Source: Mesorhizobium sp. LMG 17147
GTDB taxonomy: Bacteria > Pseudomonadota > Alphaproteobacteria > Rhizobiales > Rhizobiaceae
Direction of reading: 5' to 3'
NCBI RefSeq assembly: GCF_024297145.1
Contig: NZ_JANCTC010000024.1
Coordinates: 1 to 64,000 of the forward strand
DNA length: 64,000 nucleotides
The position numbers and the translations under genes are program-made. The notes under the pieces are model-generated. The model did not search any database, had not been told where the DNA came from, and worked only from the letters and a program-made list of their open reading frames with translations. Below, in pieces: positions 41,632 to 50,608 of the stretch; position 1 is the first letter of the stretch, and every line of letters starts with the position of its first letter.

Positions 41632-42480
41632 CTACTCTCCCGCCAGCCAGTCCAGCGTCCAATGCGATGGCTGCTCGACAGCAAGCAGCCGGTGCAGCGC
41701 CGGCAGCAGCGTCCGCAACTCGCCCTCCAGGGTGAAGGGCGGATTGACCACCACCATGCCGCAGCCATCGAGGCTCGGCTCGACGGAGGCAGGCCTGATC
41801 TCAAAACCGATGTCGAGCAGCCTGGGAACGCCCGTCTGCTTCAGCGCCTTGCGGAAGGCGGCGACCGCCTTGGGGTCCTTGAGCGGATACCAGAGCGCGT
41901 AAATCCCTCCTGGCCAGCGCCGATGGGCTCTTTGCAGCCCGTCGACCAAGCGACCGAACTCGCCCTCTTCCTCGAAAGGCGGATCGATGAGGACGAGACC
42001 GCGCTTCTCCTTTGGCGGCAGATGCGCGCCGAGCGCCAGCCAGCCGTCGAGCTCGATCACCCGGGTCTGGAAGTCGCCGTCGAACAGCGACTTCAGCCTG
42101 GCGGCATCCTTGGGATGCAACTCGACCGCCGACAGCCGGTCCTGCTTGCGCATCAGGTGCCGGGCGATCAGCGGCGAACCCGGGTATTTTGTCACGCCGC
42201 CGTCCGGATTGAGCGAGCGGACGGCTTCAAGATACGGCGCCAGCAGTGCTGCCGCCGGCGCATCGAGGGCCGCATCGACCAGCCGGCCGATGCCGCCTTG
42301 CCATTCGCCGGTCTTTTGCGCTTCGGTCGAGGACAGATCGTAACGGCCGATCCCGGCATGGGTGTCGATGACCCGAAACGCCTTGTCCTTCTGCTTCAGA
42401 TATTCGATCAGCCGGCTGAGCACGACATGCTTGACGACATCGGCGAAGTTTCCGGCATGGTAGGCGTGGCGATAGTTCAA
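41632..42480 (-). CDS. rlmJ: 23S rRNA (adenine2030-N6)-methyltransferase
   Basis: 282 residues from a TTG at 42480. The N-terminus (M)NYRHAYHAGNFADVVKHVVL is canonical for RlmJ. It has IDTHAGIGRYDL as SAM motif I and LIDPPFEEEGEF as the catalytic DPPF motif. The enzyme methylates A2030 of 23S rRNA. The TTG overlaps the TGA of the upstream gene, so translation is coupled; this and the family N-terminus fix the start. Confidence 0.94.
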   Translation of the reverse strand: MNYRHAYHAGNFADVVKHVVLSRLIEYLKQKDKAFRVIDTHAGIGRYDLSSTEAQKTGEWQGGIGRLVDAALDAPAAALLAPYLEAVRSLNPDGGVTKYPGSPLIARHLMRKQDRLSAVELHPKDAARLKSLFDGDFQTRVIELDGWLALGAHLPPKEKRGLVLIDPPFEEEGEFGRLVDGLQRAHRRWPGGIYALWYPLKDPKAVAAFRKALKQTGVPRLLDIGFEIRPASVEPSLDGCGMVVVNPPFTLEGELRTLLPALHRLLAVEQPSHWTLDWLAGE

Positions 42481-43085
42481 TTGGAGCCCCTGCCCCAGTG
42501 AGGCGGTGGCGGCTGCGAGTTCGGATTTTCCGGCCGGCGGCCGAAACGGAATGCCAGCACCAGCCCGGCCAGGCCGGCCGCCATCAGGGAAAAACCGACC
42601 GGTCGCGCCCGGCGGTCGACCTCGCCGGCAGCCGAGCGCAGGACGAGATCGACGGCCCGCATCGGAATGCCCTCGGCGTCGCCTGGACCAACGGTGAAAA
42701 CGTAGGGGCCGGTGGTAACCGTCGGGATCAGGCCGGCCTCGTCGCGAAAGATCCTGTCCGGCAGTTGCGGACTGACCTGCCGAGGATTGTCGGAATGGTT
42801 GAACTGCAGCGTCGAGGCGAGCACCGTCCTGCCGGCGGTGGCGGCAGTAAGGGTCAACACGGTGCGCTGCTGCGAGACGATACGCTCGGCTCTTGCCGTT
42901 AGGTCGACCAGCACGCGTAGCGGCCCGTCGCGTGCGCTCAGGGCCACCGTCACTGGCTTGAACCGGCCCTGGTCGTAAACCCTCCAGGTGCCGATCTCAC
43001 GGCCGGAGAAATTGGTCATCGCCCAGGGATAGACGACGCCGATGCCGGTGCCGATGAGCAGTATCAGGGCGAACAGAGAGCGCAT
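42477..43085 (-). CDS. Membrane protein of unknown function, 202 residues
   Basis: From the ATG at 43085: MRSLFALILLIGTGIGVVYP is a membrane helix. A periplasmic beta-rich domain follows (TWRVYDQGRFKPVTVALSAR, LVDLTARAERIVSQQRTVLT, YVFTVGPGDAEGIPMRAVDL), then a C-terminal helix FSLMAAGLAGLVLAFRFG. Two-helix topology with an external domain. I recognise no named family. It overlaps rlmJ at its stop and lies just after the TetR gene on the same strand. Confidence 0.65.
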   Translation of the reverse strand: MRSLFALILLIGTGIGVVYPWAMTNFSGREIGTWRVYDQGRFKPVTVALSARDGPLRVLVDLTARAERIVSQQRTVLTLTAATAGRTVLASTLQFNHSDNPRQVSPQLPDRIFRDEAGLIPTVTTGPYVFTVGPGDAEGIPMRAVDLVLRSAAGEVDRRARPVGFSLMAAGLAGLVLAFRFGRRPENPNSQPPPPHWGRGSN

Positions 43086-43089
43086 GAGG

Positions 43090-43761
43090 TCAAGACCCGG
43101 TATTCGGCGCGCTGGTGCCGTCGCGGGCGCGCTCCATTTCGTCCAGAAGCATGTCAAGGCCGAGATCAAACGTCCGGTCAAATTCGGCGGTGCCGAAATA
43201 ACGCCCGGCCGCAGCTACTTTTGGAAAATCCTGCGCCAGTTGCTCATCGCTGACCGTGGTCACGGCCGAAGGCCCCTTCGCATAGCCGGCAGTCTCGTCG
43301 AGGATGGCACCCATCAGATAATAGCCGGTGGTACGGAACAGCCGCGCACCAAGTTCCGGTCCGAAGCCGCCGGCCTCGAACAGGCCGAGGATGCCGTTCA
43401 GCCACGCAAGGCAGGTCGGCGAGTTCATCCGGTAGGTAACGAAGAAGCTGGCGAAAGCCGGGTGCTCACGCGCGACGCGGCGGAAATCCTGCACGGCGAT
43501 GCGCAACCTTTGTCGCCAAGGTAGGTCCGTGTCGGGCATTTCGAGGGAGCCGATCAGCCGGTCCACCAAGGCTTCGAAGAGATGCGCCACCGAAGGAAAG
43601 TGGTGATAGATGCTCATCGCCTCGCAGCCGAGTGCAGTCGCCAGCTTGCGCATCGAAAAACCGGCGAGGCCCTCGCTCTCGATCACCTTCAAAGCGGCAG
43701 CCTCGATCATCTCGCGAGACAGTCTGCCGCGCGGTCGCTTTTTTTTGATCGATGTGTCCAT
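43090..43761 (-). CDS. TetR family transcriptional regulator
   Basis: 223 residues from the ATG at 43761; a TTG five codons upstream is possible. The DNA-binding domain reads RLSREMIEAAALKVIESEGL and FSMRKLATALGCEAMSIYHHFPSV. The C-terminal domain with RMNSPTCLAWLNGILGLFEA and LFRTTGYYLMGAILDETAGY is of the TetR_C tetracycline-repressor-like kind. Two operators in the divergent space to the 43847 gene fit autoregulation. Probable effector unknown. Confidence 0.9.
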   Translation of the reverse strand: MDTSIKKKRPRGRLSREMIEAAALKVIESEGLAGFSMRKLATALGCEAMSIYHHFPSVAHLFEALVDRLIGSLEMPDTDLPWRQRLRIAVQDFRRVAREHPAFASFFVTYRMNSPTCLAWLNGILGLFEAGGFGPELGARLFRTTGYYLMGAILDETAGYAKGPSAVTTVSDEQLAQDFPKVAAAGRYFGTAEFDRTFDLGLDMLLDEMERARDGTSAPNTGS

Positions 43762-43769
43762 GGTGCCGC

Positions 43770-43828
43770 TTGACAACTTACACTGTAAGGTTCATTTTCG
43801 ACATTACCTTACACCGTAAGGTCTACAA
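43770..43828. promoter_or_regulatory. Divergent promoters with two TetR-type operators
   Basis: Palindromes ACTTACACTGTAAGGT (within 43776-43791) and ACCTTACACCGTAAGGT (43806-43822) share TTAC-ACN-GTAAGG. The first fills the 17-bp spacer between TTGACA (43770-43775) and CATTTT (43793-43798), reading right. The second fills exactly the 17-bp spacer between TTGTAG and AATGTC on the minus strand, reading left. Binding would shut both promoters. Confidence 0.7.
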
Positions 43829-43846
43829 ACGCCAGAGGAGAACGTC

Positions 43847-44314
43847 ATGTCTGTCTATCGTACTCTTTCATCAACGCATTCTTCCATCCGCCGTGCCTGC
43901 CTGCTCGCCGCCGCCTGTGTGCTGACGCTGGCTGCAACTCCTTCTTATGCCGATGAGTATGACGCAACCGTCAAGGACATCCAGTCGACCATGGGCGGGG
44001 TGCCCGGTTTCGTAAAGCAGTTCCCGAAAGCCGGTCTGCCCGGTGCATGGGCCGAGGTCAAGGCTATCCAGCTCAGCGACAAGACGGCGCTGCCGCCGAA
44101 GGTCAAGTCACTGATCTCGCTGGCGGTGGCGGCGCAAATCCCGTGCAACTACTGCATCTGGTCGGACACGCAGGACGCCAAGCGGGCCGGCGCTACCGAC
44201 GAGGAGATCCAGGAGGCGGTCGCCGTTTCAGCGCTGACCCGCCACTGGAGCACCATCTTCAACGGCATGCAGGTCGATTTCGATACATTCAAGAAGGAGA
44301 TGGGCGGGCAGTAA
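43847..44314 (+). CDS. Exported AhpD-like (carboxymuconolactone decarboxylase family) protein
   Basis: 155 residues with GAGGAG before the ATG. A signal peptide (RRACLLAAACVLTLAATPSYA, cleaved before DEYD) is followed by an AhpD-type domain: LPPKVKSLISLAVAAQIPCN, then CxxC in PCNYCIWSDTQDAKRAGATD, and EEIQEAVAVSALTRHWSTIF. The CxxC with the following His/Asp pattern is the catalytic site of alkylhydroperoxidase D. Export to the periplasm is unusual for this family. Controlled by the divergent TetR through two operators. Confidence 0.85.
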   Translation: MSVYRTLSSTHSSIRRACLLAAACVLTLAATPSYADEYDATVKDIQSTMGGVPGFVKQFPKAGLPGAWAEVKAIQLSDKTALPPKVKSLISLAVAAQIPCNYCIWSDTQDAKRAGATDEEIQEAVAVSALTRHWSTIFNGMQVDFDTFKKEMGGQ

Positions 44315-44342
44315 TGCCTTTCGTTGTTAGAGTGGGATGCAT

Positions 44343-45269
44343 TCAGACTGAATTAGCCATCCCGCTCCGACTGTTTGTGTGATCCGCCAGCACCTCATTG
44401 ATGACCCGCCACGATTTTTCCGCCTCGCGCTGGTTGCCGTCATGTCCCGAAGCGACGATCAGCGCCTTCCACAACGCCCAGCCCCGAGCGCGCGCCCAGC
44501 TGTGCTCGTCAAGCGCAATGGCGTCGCGGAACGCCTGGCGGCTCTCGCCGTAAAATTCCGTCCACGCGATCACCAGATCACAGGCAGGATCGCCGATAGC
44601 CGAACTACCGAAATCGACCACCGCGCACAGCTTGCCATCTTCGACGAGCAGATTGCCCGAGGCGACGTCGCCATGGACCCAGACCGGCGGCCCTTTCCAT
44701 CCCGAGGCAAGGGCCGTCGCCCACACGGCCTCGGCTGCGGCCTTGTCGATGCGGCCACCGAGCGCCGAGAGCGCGGCTCGGGTCTCGGCGTCGTAGACCG
44801 AAAGCCGGCCGCCGCGGTGGAAATTATGCTGCCCTGCCGGTGGCCCATCGGCAGCGTCGATCCGGTGGAGCGCCACCAGAAAACCGGCCAGCGAACGGGC
44901 GAACTCAGTAAGATCGGCAATCAGTCCACCAGCCGCAGGTCTGCCGCCAAGCCAGCGATAGACGGACCAAGGCCATGGATAGCCTTCCCCGGGCGCGCCT
45001 TTGGCCAGCGGCGCGGGTATCGGCACAGGCAGGTGAGGCGCCAGGCGGGGCAGCCAGCGATGCTCCTTCTCGACCTGGGCGACATAGGCGGCGGCGCTCG
45101 GTAGCCGCGCCGACATGCGATCGCCCAGCCGGAACGTGCGGTTGTCCCAGCCGCCAGGCTCGACCGGCTCCACCGGCAGGTCCGCCCATTTGGGGAACTG
45201 CGCGGCAATTAGCCGGCGAACAAGTGCGGCATCTATCGGCATGCCTGGTGTTCGTTCATCGGGCGGCAT
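44343..45269 (-). CDS. Aminoglycoside phosphotransferase (APH) fold kinase
   Basis: 308 residues. The N-lobe has GGWDNRTFRLGDRMSARLPS and VEKEHRWLPRLAPHLPVPIP. The catalytic loop is VWVHGDVASGNLLVEDGKL (Asp and Asn positions kept), and the metal-binding motif VVDFGSSAIGDPACDLVIAW. Such kinases phosphorylate aminoglycosides, or sugars and amino alcohols; the substrate here is unknown and antibiotic resistance should not be assumed. An alternative ATG lies nine codons in (45242). Stands alone. Confidence 0.87.
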   Translation of the reverse strand: MPPDERTPGMPIDAALVRRLIAAQFPKWADLPVEPVEPGGWDNRTFRLGDRMSARLPSAAAYVAQVEKEHRWLPRLAPHLPVPIPAPLAKGAPGEGYPWPWSVYRWLGGRPAAGGLIADLTEFARSLAGFLVALHRIDAADGPPAGQHNFHRGGRLSVYDAETRAALSALGGRIDKAAAEAVWATALASGWKGPPVWVHGDVASGNLLVEDGKLCAVVDFGSSAIGDPACDLVIAWTEFYGESRQAFRDAIALDEHSWARARGWALWKALIVASGHDGNQREAEKSWRVINEVLADHTNSRSGMANSV

Positions 45270-45361
45270 CGGGCTTGCTCAGGTCTTTTGAATAGCCGGC
45301 AGTCCATCTTTTTGGCGTCGCATTCTTGCGGCGCCAGTGATTCCACTAGGCGGCAAATTCC

Positions 45362-45811
45362 CTAAGCCTTGCGTTCCCAGCGCCGGTCGGGCGTTTGCTG
45401 CCAGTAGGTCACGGTGTGGCCCGCCTCCTTCATTGTCTTCCAGTGCGTGCGTGCCGCCTCTAGCTGGGCTGCATCGTGACCGTCGAACAGGAACACGGCG
45501 CGCTGATAGCCGCCAAGCTCCGGCGGCACCGCCCCATCGACCAGGAAACGTATCTGCGCCTGGTTCGGATTGTCAGGGCCGACGGTCAGAAGAACCGGCT
45601 GCTCGGCGGGATGGGCTTCGCGGTCCGTTGCGTGGGCCAGGAACGAATCGTCCCGGAAAGTCCACAGATGCTGGTCCAGCGCGTCGCGCCGTTCCTCGGT
45701 GCCGGTCTGTACCACGGCGCGCCAGCCGCGATCGATACTGCGCTCCAGGAGGCCGGGCAGCGCATCCTCCAGCGTCGATTCGGTCAGGTGATAAAATAGA
45801 ATCTCGGCCAT
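45362..45811 (-). CDS. holC: DNA polymerase III chi subunit
   Basis: 149 residues. HolC marks: MAEILFYHLTESTLEDALPG, LLERSIDRGWRAVVQTGTEE, LDQHLWTFRDDSFLAHA, and RAVFLFDGHD. Chi links the clamp loader to single-strand-binding protein. It starts 38 bases after the pepA stop on the same strand, and pepA-holC is a common order. Confidence 0.94.
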   Translation of the reverse strand: MAEILFYHLTESTLEDALPGLLERSIDRGWRAVVQTGTEERRDALDQHLWTFRDDSFLAHATDREAHPAEQPVLLTVGPDNPNQAQIRFLVDGAVPPELGGYQRAVFLFDGHDAAQLEAARTHWKTMKEAGHTVTYWQQTPDRRWERKA

Positions 45812-45849
45812 GCGTTCAGTCTACATTTTCGGAATCCCGCCCCAGCCGC

Positions 45850-47346
45850 TCATTGCTCGTAATGATCGCGCAGCAGCCGGTCGAGCAGCCTGACGCCGAA
45901 GCCGGAAGCCCATGACTGGTTGATCTCGTTGGAGGGCGCGCCCATAGCGGTGCCGGCAATGTCGAGATGCGCCCAGGGCGTGTCCTTGACGAAACGCTGC
46001 AGGAACTGCGCGGCGATGATGGCGCCGCCGTGGCGGCCGCCGATGTTCTTCATGTCGGCATTCTTGGAATCGATCAGCTTGTCGTATTCGGCACCGAGCG
46101 GCATGCGCCACACCCGCTCCTGCGTCGCCTGTCCGGCCGCCGTCAGCCGGTCCGCCAACTCGTCATTGTTGGAAAACAGGCCGGCATAATGCTGGCCGAG
46201 CGCGACCATGATGGCGCCGGTCAGCGTCGCCAGATTGATCATGAATTTCGGCTGGAAGCGGTCGTTGCAATACCACAGCGCATCGGCCAGCACCAGGCGG
46301 CCCTCGGCGTCGGTATTGAGCACTTCGATGGTCTGGCCCGACATCGAGGTGACGATGTCGCCCGGTCGCTGAGCGTGGCCGTCGACGGCGTTTTCGACCA
46401 GCCCGACAATGCCGACGACATTGACCTTCGCCTTGCGCGCGGCTAGCGCGTGCATCAGCCCGGTGACGGCAGCAGCGCCGCCCATATCCCCCTTCATGTC
46501 CTCCATGCCCGAGGCCGGCTTGATCGAATTGCCGCCGGTGTCGAAGGTGACGCCCTTGCCGACGAAGGCGACCGGGCTTTCCTTGGCCTTGCCGCCGTCC
46601 CACCGCATGACCGCGATGCGGGCGCCACGCGGCGAGCCCTGTGCTACGCCTAGCAGCGAACCCATGCCGAGCTTCTTCATCTCCTTCTCGGCCAGGATCT
46701 CGACCGTGACGCCGAGCGCCTCCAGTTCGGCGATGCGGGTGGCGAATTCCACCGGTCCCAGAACATTGGCCGGTTCATTGACCAAATCGCGCGCCAGCAA
46801 GACACCGTCGATCACCGCCGCTTCATCGGCGAAGGCCTTCTTTGCAGCTGCCGGATCGGCGGTGTGAATAGTCACCTTGACCGGCTTTTTTGGCTCGCGC
46901 TTGTCGTCACCATTGTTCTTTTTGGTCTTGTACTTGTCGAAGGAATAGCTGCGCAGCAGGATGCCTGCTGCAAGCTGAACGGCTTGCCTGCCGCTGTTGG
47001 CGGCACCGGGAAGATCGAGCACGACGGCCACTTCGGTTGCCTTGCGAAAGGACGCGGCAATCGTGCCACCGAGCTTCAGCCAACCAAAATCATCGAGATT
47101 GGAGCCCTTGCCGGCACCGACCGCTACCAGCCGATCGAGCGATGTCCCTTCCGGTGCCAGCACTTCGACCAGGCTGGCGAATTTGCCAGTGAAGTCGGCG
47201 ACCGGAAAAGCCCGCTCGAGGGTCTTTGCCGGATCACAAGCCCTGGCGGCATCGCTGAGGTCGCCCTCGTCGGCCGCCAGAACGAAAACGCTGCCCTTTT
47301 TAGGCGCGGCGAATTTGGCGAAGGCGATCGAGGGTCTCGAATTCAT
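45850..47346 (-). CDS. pepA: Leucyl aminopeptidase
   Basis: 498 residues, full length. The N-terminal macro-like domain leads to the M17 catalytic domain: VAFVGKGVTFDTGGNSIKPA, MEDMKGDMGGAAAVTGLMHA, and the signature NTDAEGRL with Asp and Glu zinc ligands, followed by ATLTGAIMVALG. It removes N-terminal residues from peptides with two metal ions; PepA of E. coli also binds DNA. Leads into holC. Confidence 0.96.
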   Translation of the reverse strand: MNSRPSIAFAKFAAPKKGSVFVLAADEGDLSDAARACDPAKTLERAFPVADFTGKFASLVEVLAPEGTSLDRLVAVGAGKGSNLDDFGWLKLGGTIAASFRKATEVAVVLDLPGAANSGRQAVQLAAGILLRSYSFDKYKTKKNNGDDKREPKKPVKVTIHTADPAAAKKAFADEAAVIDGVLLARDLVNEPANVLGPVEFATRIAELEALGVTVEILAEKEMKKLGMGSLLGVAQGSPRGARIAVMRWDGGKAKESPVAFVGKGVTFDTGGNSIKPASGMEDMKGDMGGAAAVTGLMHALAARKAKVNVVGIVGLVENAVDGHAQRPGDIVTSMSGQTIEVLNTDAEGRLVLADALWYCNDRFQPKFMINLATLTGAIMVALGQHYAGLFSNNDELADRLTAAGQATQERVWRMPLGAEYDKLIDSKNADMKNIGGRHGGAIIAAQFLQRFVKDTPWAHLDIAGTAMGAPSNEINQSWASGFGVRLLDRLLRDHYEQ

Positions 47347-47427
47347 GATGTCCTGCTTTCGGGAAGTGCGTTGGATTATCGCGAGAGGCGTTCGATTGGT
47401 CGGACCGAAAGGTGCCGTGTTGTTGCG

Positions 47428-47805
47428 TCAGTGAGCGGCGGGTTGAAACAGTTCGATGACATTGCCCGATGGGTCTTCGAGCAGGGTCTGGGAACCGCCG
47501 ACGCCCGTTATGATATCGTTGCGAAAGACAAGTCCAGCACTCTTGAGGCGCGCAACCTCTTCCTTCAGGTCCGGCACCACCAACTGGATGCGGTTCCAGC
47601 CTCCCGGCACCGGCTGCCGGCCATCCGGCATAGATCGTGCGCCCGAACTGCCGGGCCCGCTTAGAAGGAGCCGTAACGCGCCGCGCGTGACGGAGGCAAA
47701 AGCCGGTCGCGCGTCCTGTTCGACGGCAAAGCCCAGTTGTCCACAGTAGAAATCGATCGAGGTGGCGACATCATCGACCATGTAGCGAATGCTGACTGGC
47801 GTCAT
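47428..47805 (-). CDS. VOC (glyoxalase/dioxygenase superfamily) protein
   Basis: 125 residues from the ATG at 47805, chosen because AAAGG lies nine to ten bases before it and too close to the ATG two codons upstream. The fold pattern is clear: SIRYMVDDVATSIDFYCGQL, FAVEQDARPAFASVTRGALR, WNRIQLVVPDLKEEVARLKS and SQTLLEDPSGNVIELFQPA. Glutamate and histidine positions suggest a metal site, but the substrate cannot be told. Stands between pepA and the flavin monooxygenase. Confidence 0.85.
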   Translation of the reverse strand: MTPVSIRYMVDDVATSIDFYCGQLGFAVEQDARPAFASVTRGALRLLLSGPGSSGARSMPDGRQPVPGGWNRIQLVVPDLKEEVARLKSAGLVFRNDIITGVGGSQTLLEDPSGNVIELFQPAAH

Positions 47806-47884
47806 GATCATTGACCTTTCGGTTCGAGCACGCTCCAACAAGGCGTGTCTATTGCGGGCGGAACAATCGGCATAGTCCTGCTCA

Positions 47885-49051
47885 CTATCGCTGCTTGACA
47901 ATCCGCGCCGCTATCGCCCTGGCCTGAATGCGGGCATTGGCGAAACAACCGCGAATGCTCGGCCGCATGCCGGTAAACCACAGGCCGGGCAATTTCGGAT
48001 CGGCATCGCCGCCGTTGAAAAGCGGAACGCCCTTGCCGTCGAGAACGCCGAGCTTGCCAACCATCTGCTCCAGACCGGTGCGATAGCCGGTCGCTGCAAT
48101 GACGATATCGGGCGTGATCAACCTGCCGTCATTCAACACGACGCCGTCTTGGCTAAATTCCCGCAATGGTGGCACCACCACGATCGTGCCTGCCTTGATG
48201 GCGCGAACCGCGCCGTCGTCGGCTGCGATCGCGGTGTAGTCGGCGCTCAGACGGCTCGCACCGCCTGTGGGAGCCGGCGGAAGCCCAAATTTCGTCAGGT
48301 CGCCGAAAACCAGGCGCTGGGTTGTCGTCATCACCGCATCGGCCAGTCGCACCGGCAAGCTCGCCATTAACGGTGAAAGCCTGTGGACGGCGACCTTGCC
48401 GATGCGTTTCGGCAGCAGAGAGGGGCCGTTGCGGGCCGACAGCCAGATGCTTTGGGCGTCTGCATTCGCAAGATGATTGAGTGCGTCGAACCCCGAATTG
48501 CCGGCACCGACCACCAGCACCCTTTTGCCGGCGTAGTCCTTCGCGTCGCCAAAATCGGCCGAATGGATAATCCGGCCTGCAAAATCCTTCATGCCTTTCC
48601 ACGCGGGAATAAACGGCTGCCGGTCGCGCCCGGTGGCGACGACGACATGGCGCGCCAGACGACGTCCGGCGTTCGTCCGCACGGTCCAGTGATCGCCGTC
48701 GAACGTGACCTCTTCAACGGCAACGCCGAATGCGACCGGCAGACCATGCGTCTGGCTGAAATCGTTCAGGTGGCGAATGACGGCCGATTTATGCGGAAAA
48801 GCCGGGGTGCCTGCGGGATAGCCGACACCGGGGAGCGTCGAGAGATCGCGATGGGTATTGAGGTGCAGCCGCTGGTGGCGCCGATGCCAGGGTTCGGCAA
48901 GCCGGCTCTCCTTTTCCAGGACGAGCGTCGGTACGCCGGTCTTCATCAAGGCGTGGGCGGCGGCAAGGCCGGCCGCGCCGGCGCCGACCACGATCGCGCC
49001 GTCAAAGACGGTTTCCCGACCGGTTTGACTGCGCAATTTTTCCGCTTCCAT
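47885..49051 (-). CDS. Flavin-containing NAD(P)H-dependent monooxygenase
   Basis: 388 residues from the ATG at 49051. Two Rossmann motifs are seen: FAD-binding GAIVVGAGAAGLAAAHALMK near the N-terminus, and NADPH-binding RVLVVGAGNSGFDALNHLAN at about residue 170. ATGYRTGLEQMV near residue 330 is the conserved ATG motif of this class. Domain order resembles YUC-type and CzcO-like monooxygenases. Substrate unknown. The open frame reaches 49300 but upstream residues lack similarity and are basic and low-complexity. Confidence 0.87.
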   Translation of the reverse strand: MEAEKLRSQTGRETVFDGAIVVGAGAAGLAAAHALMKTGVPTLVLEKESRLAEPWHRRHQRLHLNTHRDLSTLPGVGYPAGTPAFPHKSAVIRHLNDFSQTHGLPVAFGVAVEEVTFDGDHWTVRTNAGRRLARHVVVATGRDRQPFIPAWKGMKDFAGRIIHSADFGDAKDYAGKRVLVVGAGNSGFDALNHLANADAQSIWLSARNGPSLLPKRIGKVAVHRLSPLMASLPVRLADAVMTTTQRLVFGDLTKFGLPPAPTGGASRLSADYTAIAADDGAVRAIKAGTIVVVPPLREFSQDGVVLNDGRLITPDIVIAATGYRTGLEQMVGKLGVLDGKGVPLFNGGDADPKLPGLWFTGMRPSIRGCFANARIQARAIAARIVKQR

Positions 49052-49405
49052 GCTGGGGCTCAACAGATCCTGACCCGTCTTATCACGCCGCGGCGGTCTC
49101 GACCGGCGCGACATTTGGTCGTTTTGCCGCATTTGACAAGACTTTGGCCGAAATCGCTCCCATATGCGATATCGAACCACCCACGATTCGTCGCGGCACG
49201 GCCCCGCTTCCCGCCGCAACCTGTTGTTAACCAACAATGTTCGCCCTTTCTTATCCATTGCCGCCGACACTCCGGCCCAGCGGAATGTACGATACGGCAC
49301 AGAACCCGGATCGAACCGCCAAACTGAGCCAGTTGTACAGCCGGCGCCGGACGACTACCTTGTTCCAAGGCATGATGCCGTTCGAAATCGCCGAGAAAAG
49401 CCTTC
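49052..49405. other. Intergenic stretch upstream of lptF
   Basis: About 350 bases between the divergent monooxygenase and lptF genes. No supported gene. It must hold the promoter of the lptFG-lptD operon. I see no strong palindrome; AAGG lies near the lptF start. Confidence 0.5.
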
Positions 49406-50608
49406 ATGAAGGTCGTTGAACGTTACATCATGCGCCGTGCCTTCGCGGTATTCGCGCTGGCGCTCGTCTGGACGCTGGCGATCGTCTGGACAACTCAGGT
49501 CCTCGCCCGCATCGACCTCGTCACCGATAGCGGTCAATCGGCCCTCACCTTTTTCGAAGTCGCAGCGCTGATCATCCCGACGATCGTTCCGATCGTCGTG
49601 CCCTTCGCCCTGGTGGTCGCGGTCGCCCAGATCCTCAGCGTGATGAATTCGGATTCGGAGCTCGCCGTCATCAATGCCGCCGGCGCTTCACGCTGGACAA
49701 TAGTCAGGCCGATCATGCTTCTGGCACTCGCAGCCAGCGTTTTTTCGTTCGCGGTCGACAATGGCGTCGACCCCTACGCGCGCCAGAAGAACCGCGAGCT
49801 GATAGCATCTTCGCGTGCGGATCTGTTGTCGTTGATCATCCAGGAAGGCACCTTCCGCAAGATCGATGACGGCCTGTTCCTGCAGGTTGGCGAACGGCTT
49901 CCCGACAATCGCCTCGGCGGCATCTTCGTCGCCGATTCGCGCGAAGAAGGCGTCAATCTCGTCTATTATGCCAAGTCCGGCAGCATCATCGAACGCGGCG
50001 ACGAGAAGGTGCTGATGATGAATGACGGGGTGATCCATCGCAAAACCATGACCGGCGACCTCTCGGTGATCCGGTTCACCTCCTATGCCTTCGATTTGTC
50101 CGCTTTCATGTCGGCATCATCCGACATCCTGCTTTTGCCGAAGGACCGGACGACCCAGTATCTGCTCAATCCCAGTCCGAACGACAAGATGTACCAGCAA
50201 AAGCCGAACAGGTACCTGGCCGAGCTCGACCAGCGTTTTTCAGAGTGGTCCTATTCGCTCGTCTTCGCGCTGATCGCGCTCGCCGTCGCCGGAGATGCAC
50301 GCTCGCATCGTGAGGCGCGTGTGCACCCGCTGATCACGGCAATCGCGATCGCGCTGTTCGTGCGCTGGCTCGGGTTCTTTGCCGCCGGCAAGGCCGACAA
50401 GGTGCCGCAATATGCCTATATGGTCTACGGCGTCCCGATCGTGGCATCGGCGATCGCCATCTGGTTCATTGTTTCCAACCGGACCATGGAACTGCCTGTT
50501 GCCTGGGCCGACTGGGTGACCAATCTTGCCGGCCGCTTCAGTGAGGGCTGGAGCGCCATCAAGCTCCGTTTTGCTGGGCGCGGCGCTTCCGGACAGGGAG
50601 CCGGCTGA
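49406..50608 (+). CDS. lptF: LPS export ABC transporter permease LptF
   Basis: 400 residues. An N-terminal block of three helices with VVERYIMRRAFAVFALALVW and LSVMNSDSELAVINAAGASR (the coupling-helix region contacting LptB), a periplasmic beta-jellyroll domain (about 120-290), and three C-terminal helices from about residue 280. LptF with LptG and LptB extracts lipopolysaccharide from the inner membrane. The stop TGA overlaps the lptG start (TGATG). Confidence 0.95.
   Translation: MKVVERYIMRRAFAVFALALVWTLAIVWTTQVLARIDLVTDSGQSALTFFEVAALIIPTIVPIVVPFALVVAVAQILSVMNSDSELAVINAAGASRWTIVRPIMLLALAASVFSFAVDNGVDPYARQKNRELIASSRADLLSLIIQEGTFRKIDDGLFLQVGERLPDNRLGGIFVADSREEGVNLVYYAKSGSIIERGDEKVLMMNDGVIHRKTMTGDLSVIRFTSYAFDLSAFMSASSDILLLPKDRTTQYLLNPSPNDKMYQQKPNRYLAELDQRFSEWSYSLVFALIALAVAGDARSHREARVHPLITAIAIALFVRWLGFFAAGKADKVPQYAYMVYGVPIVASAIAIWFIVSNRTMELPVAWADWVTNLAGRFSEGWSAIKLRFAGRGASGQGAG

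Noticed and set aside
44343..45269. Calling the APH-fold gene an antibiotic-resistance gene
   Set aside because: The kinase motifs are present but the fold covers many small-molecule kinases, and there is no resistance-gene context.
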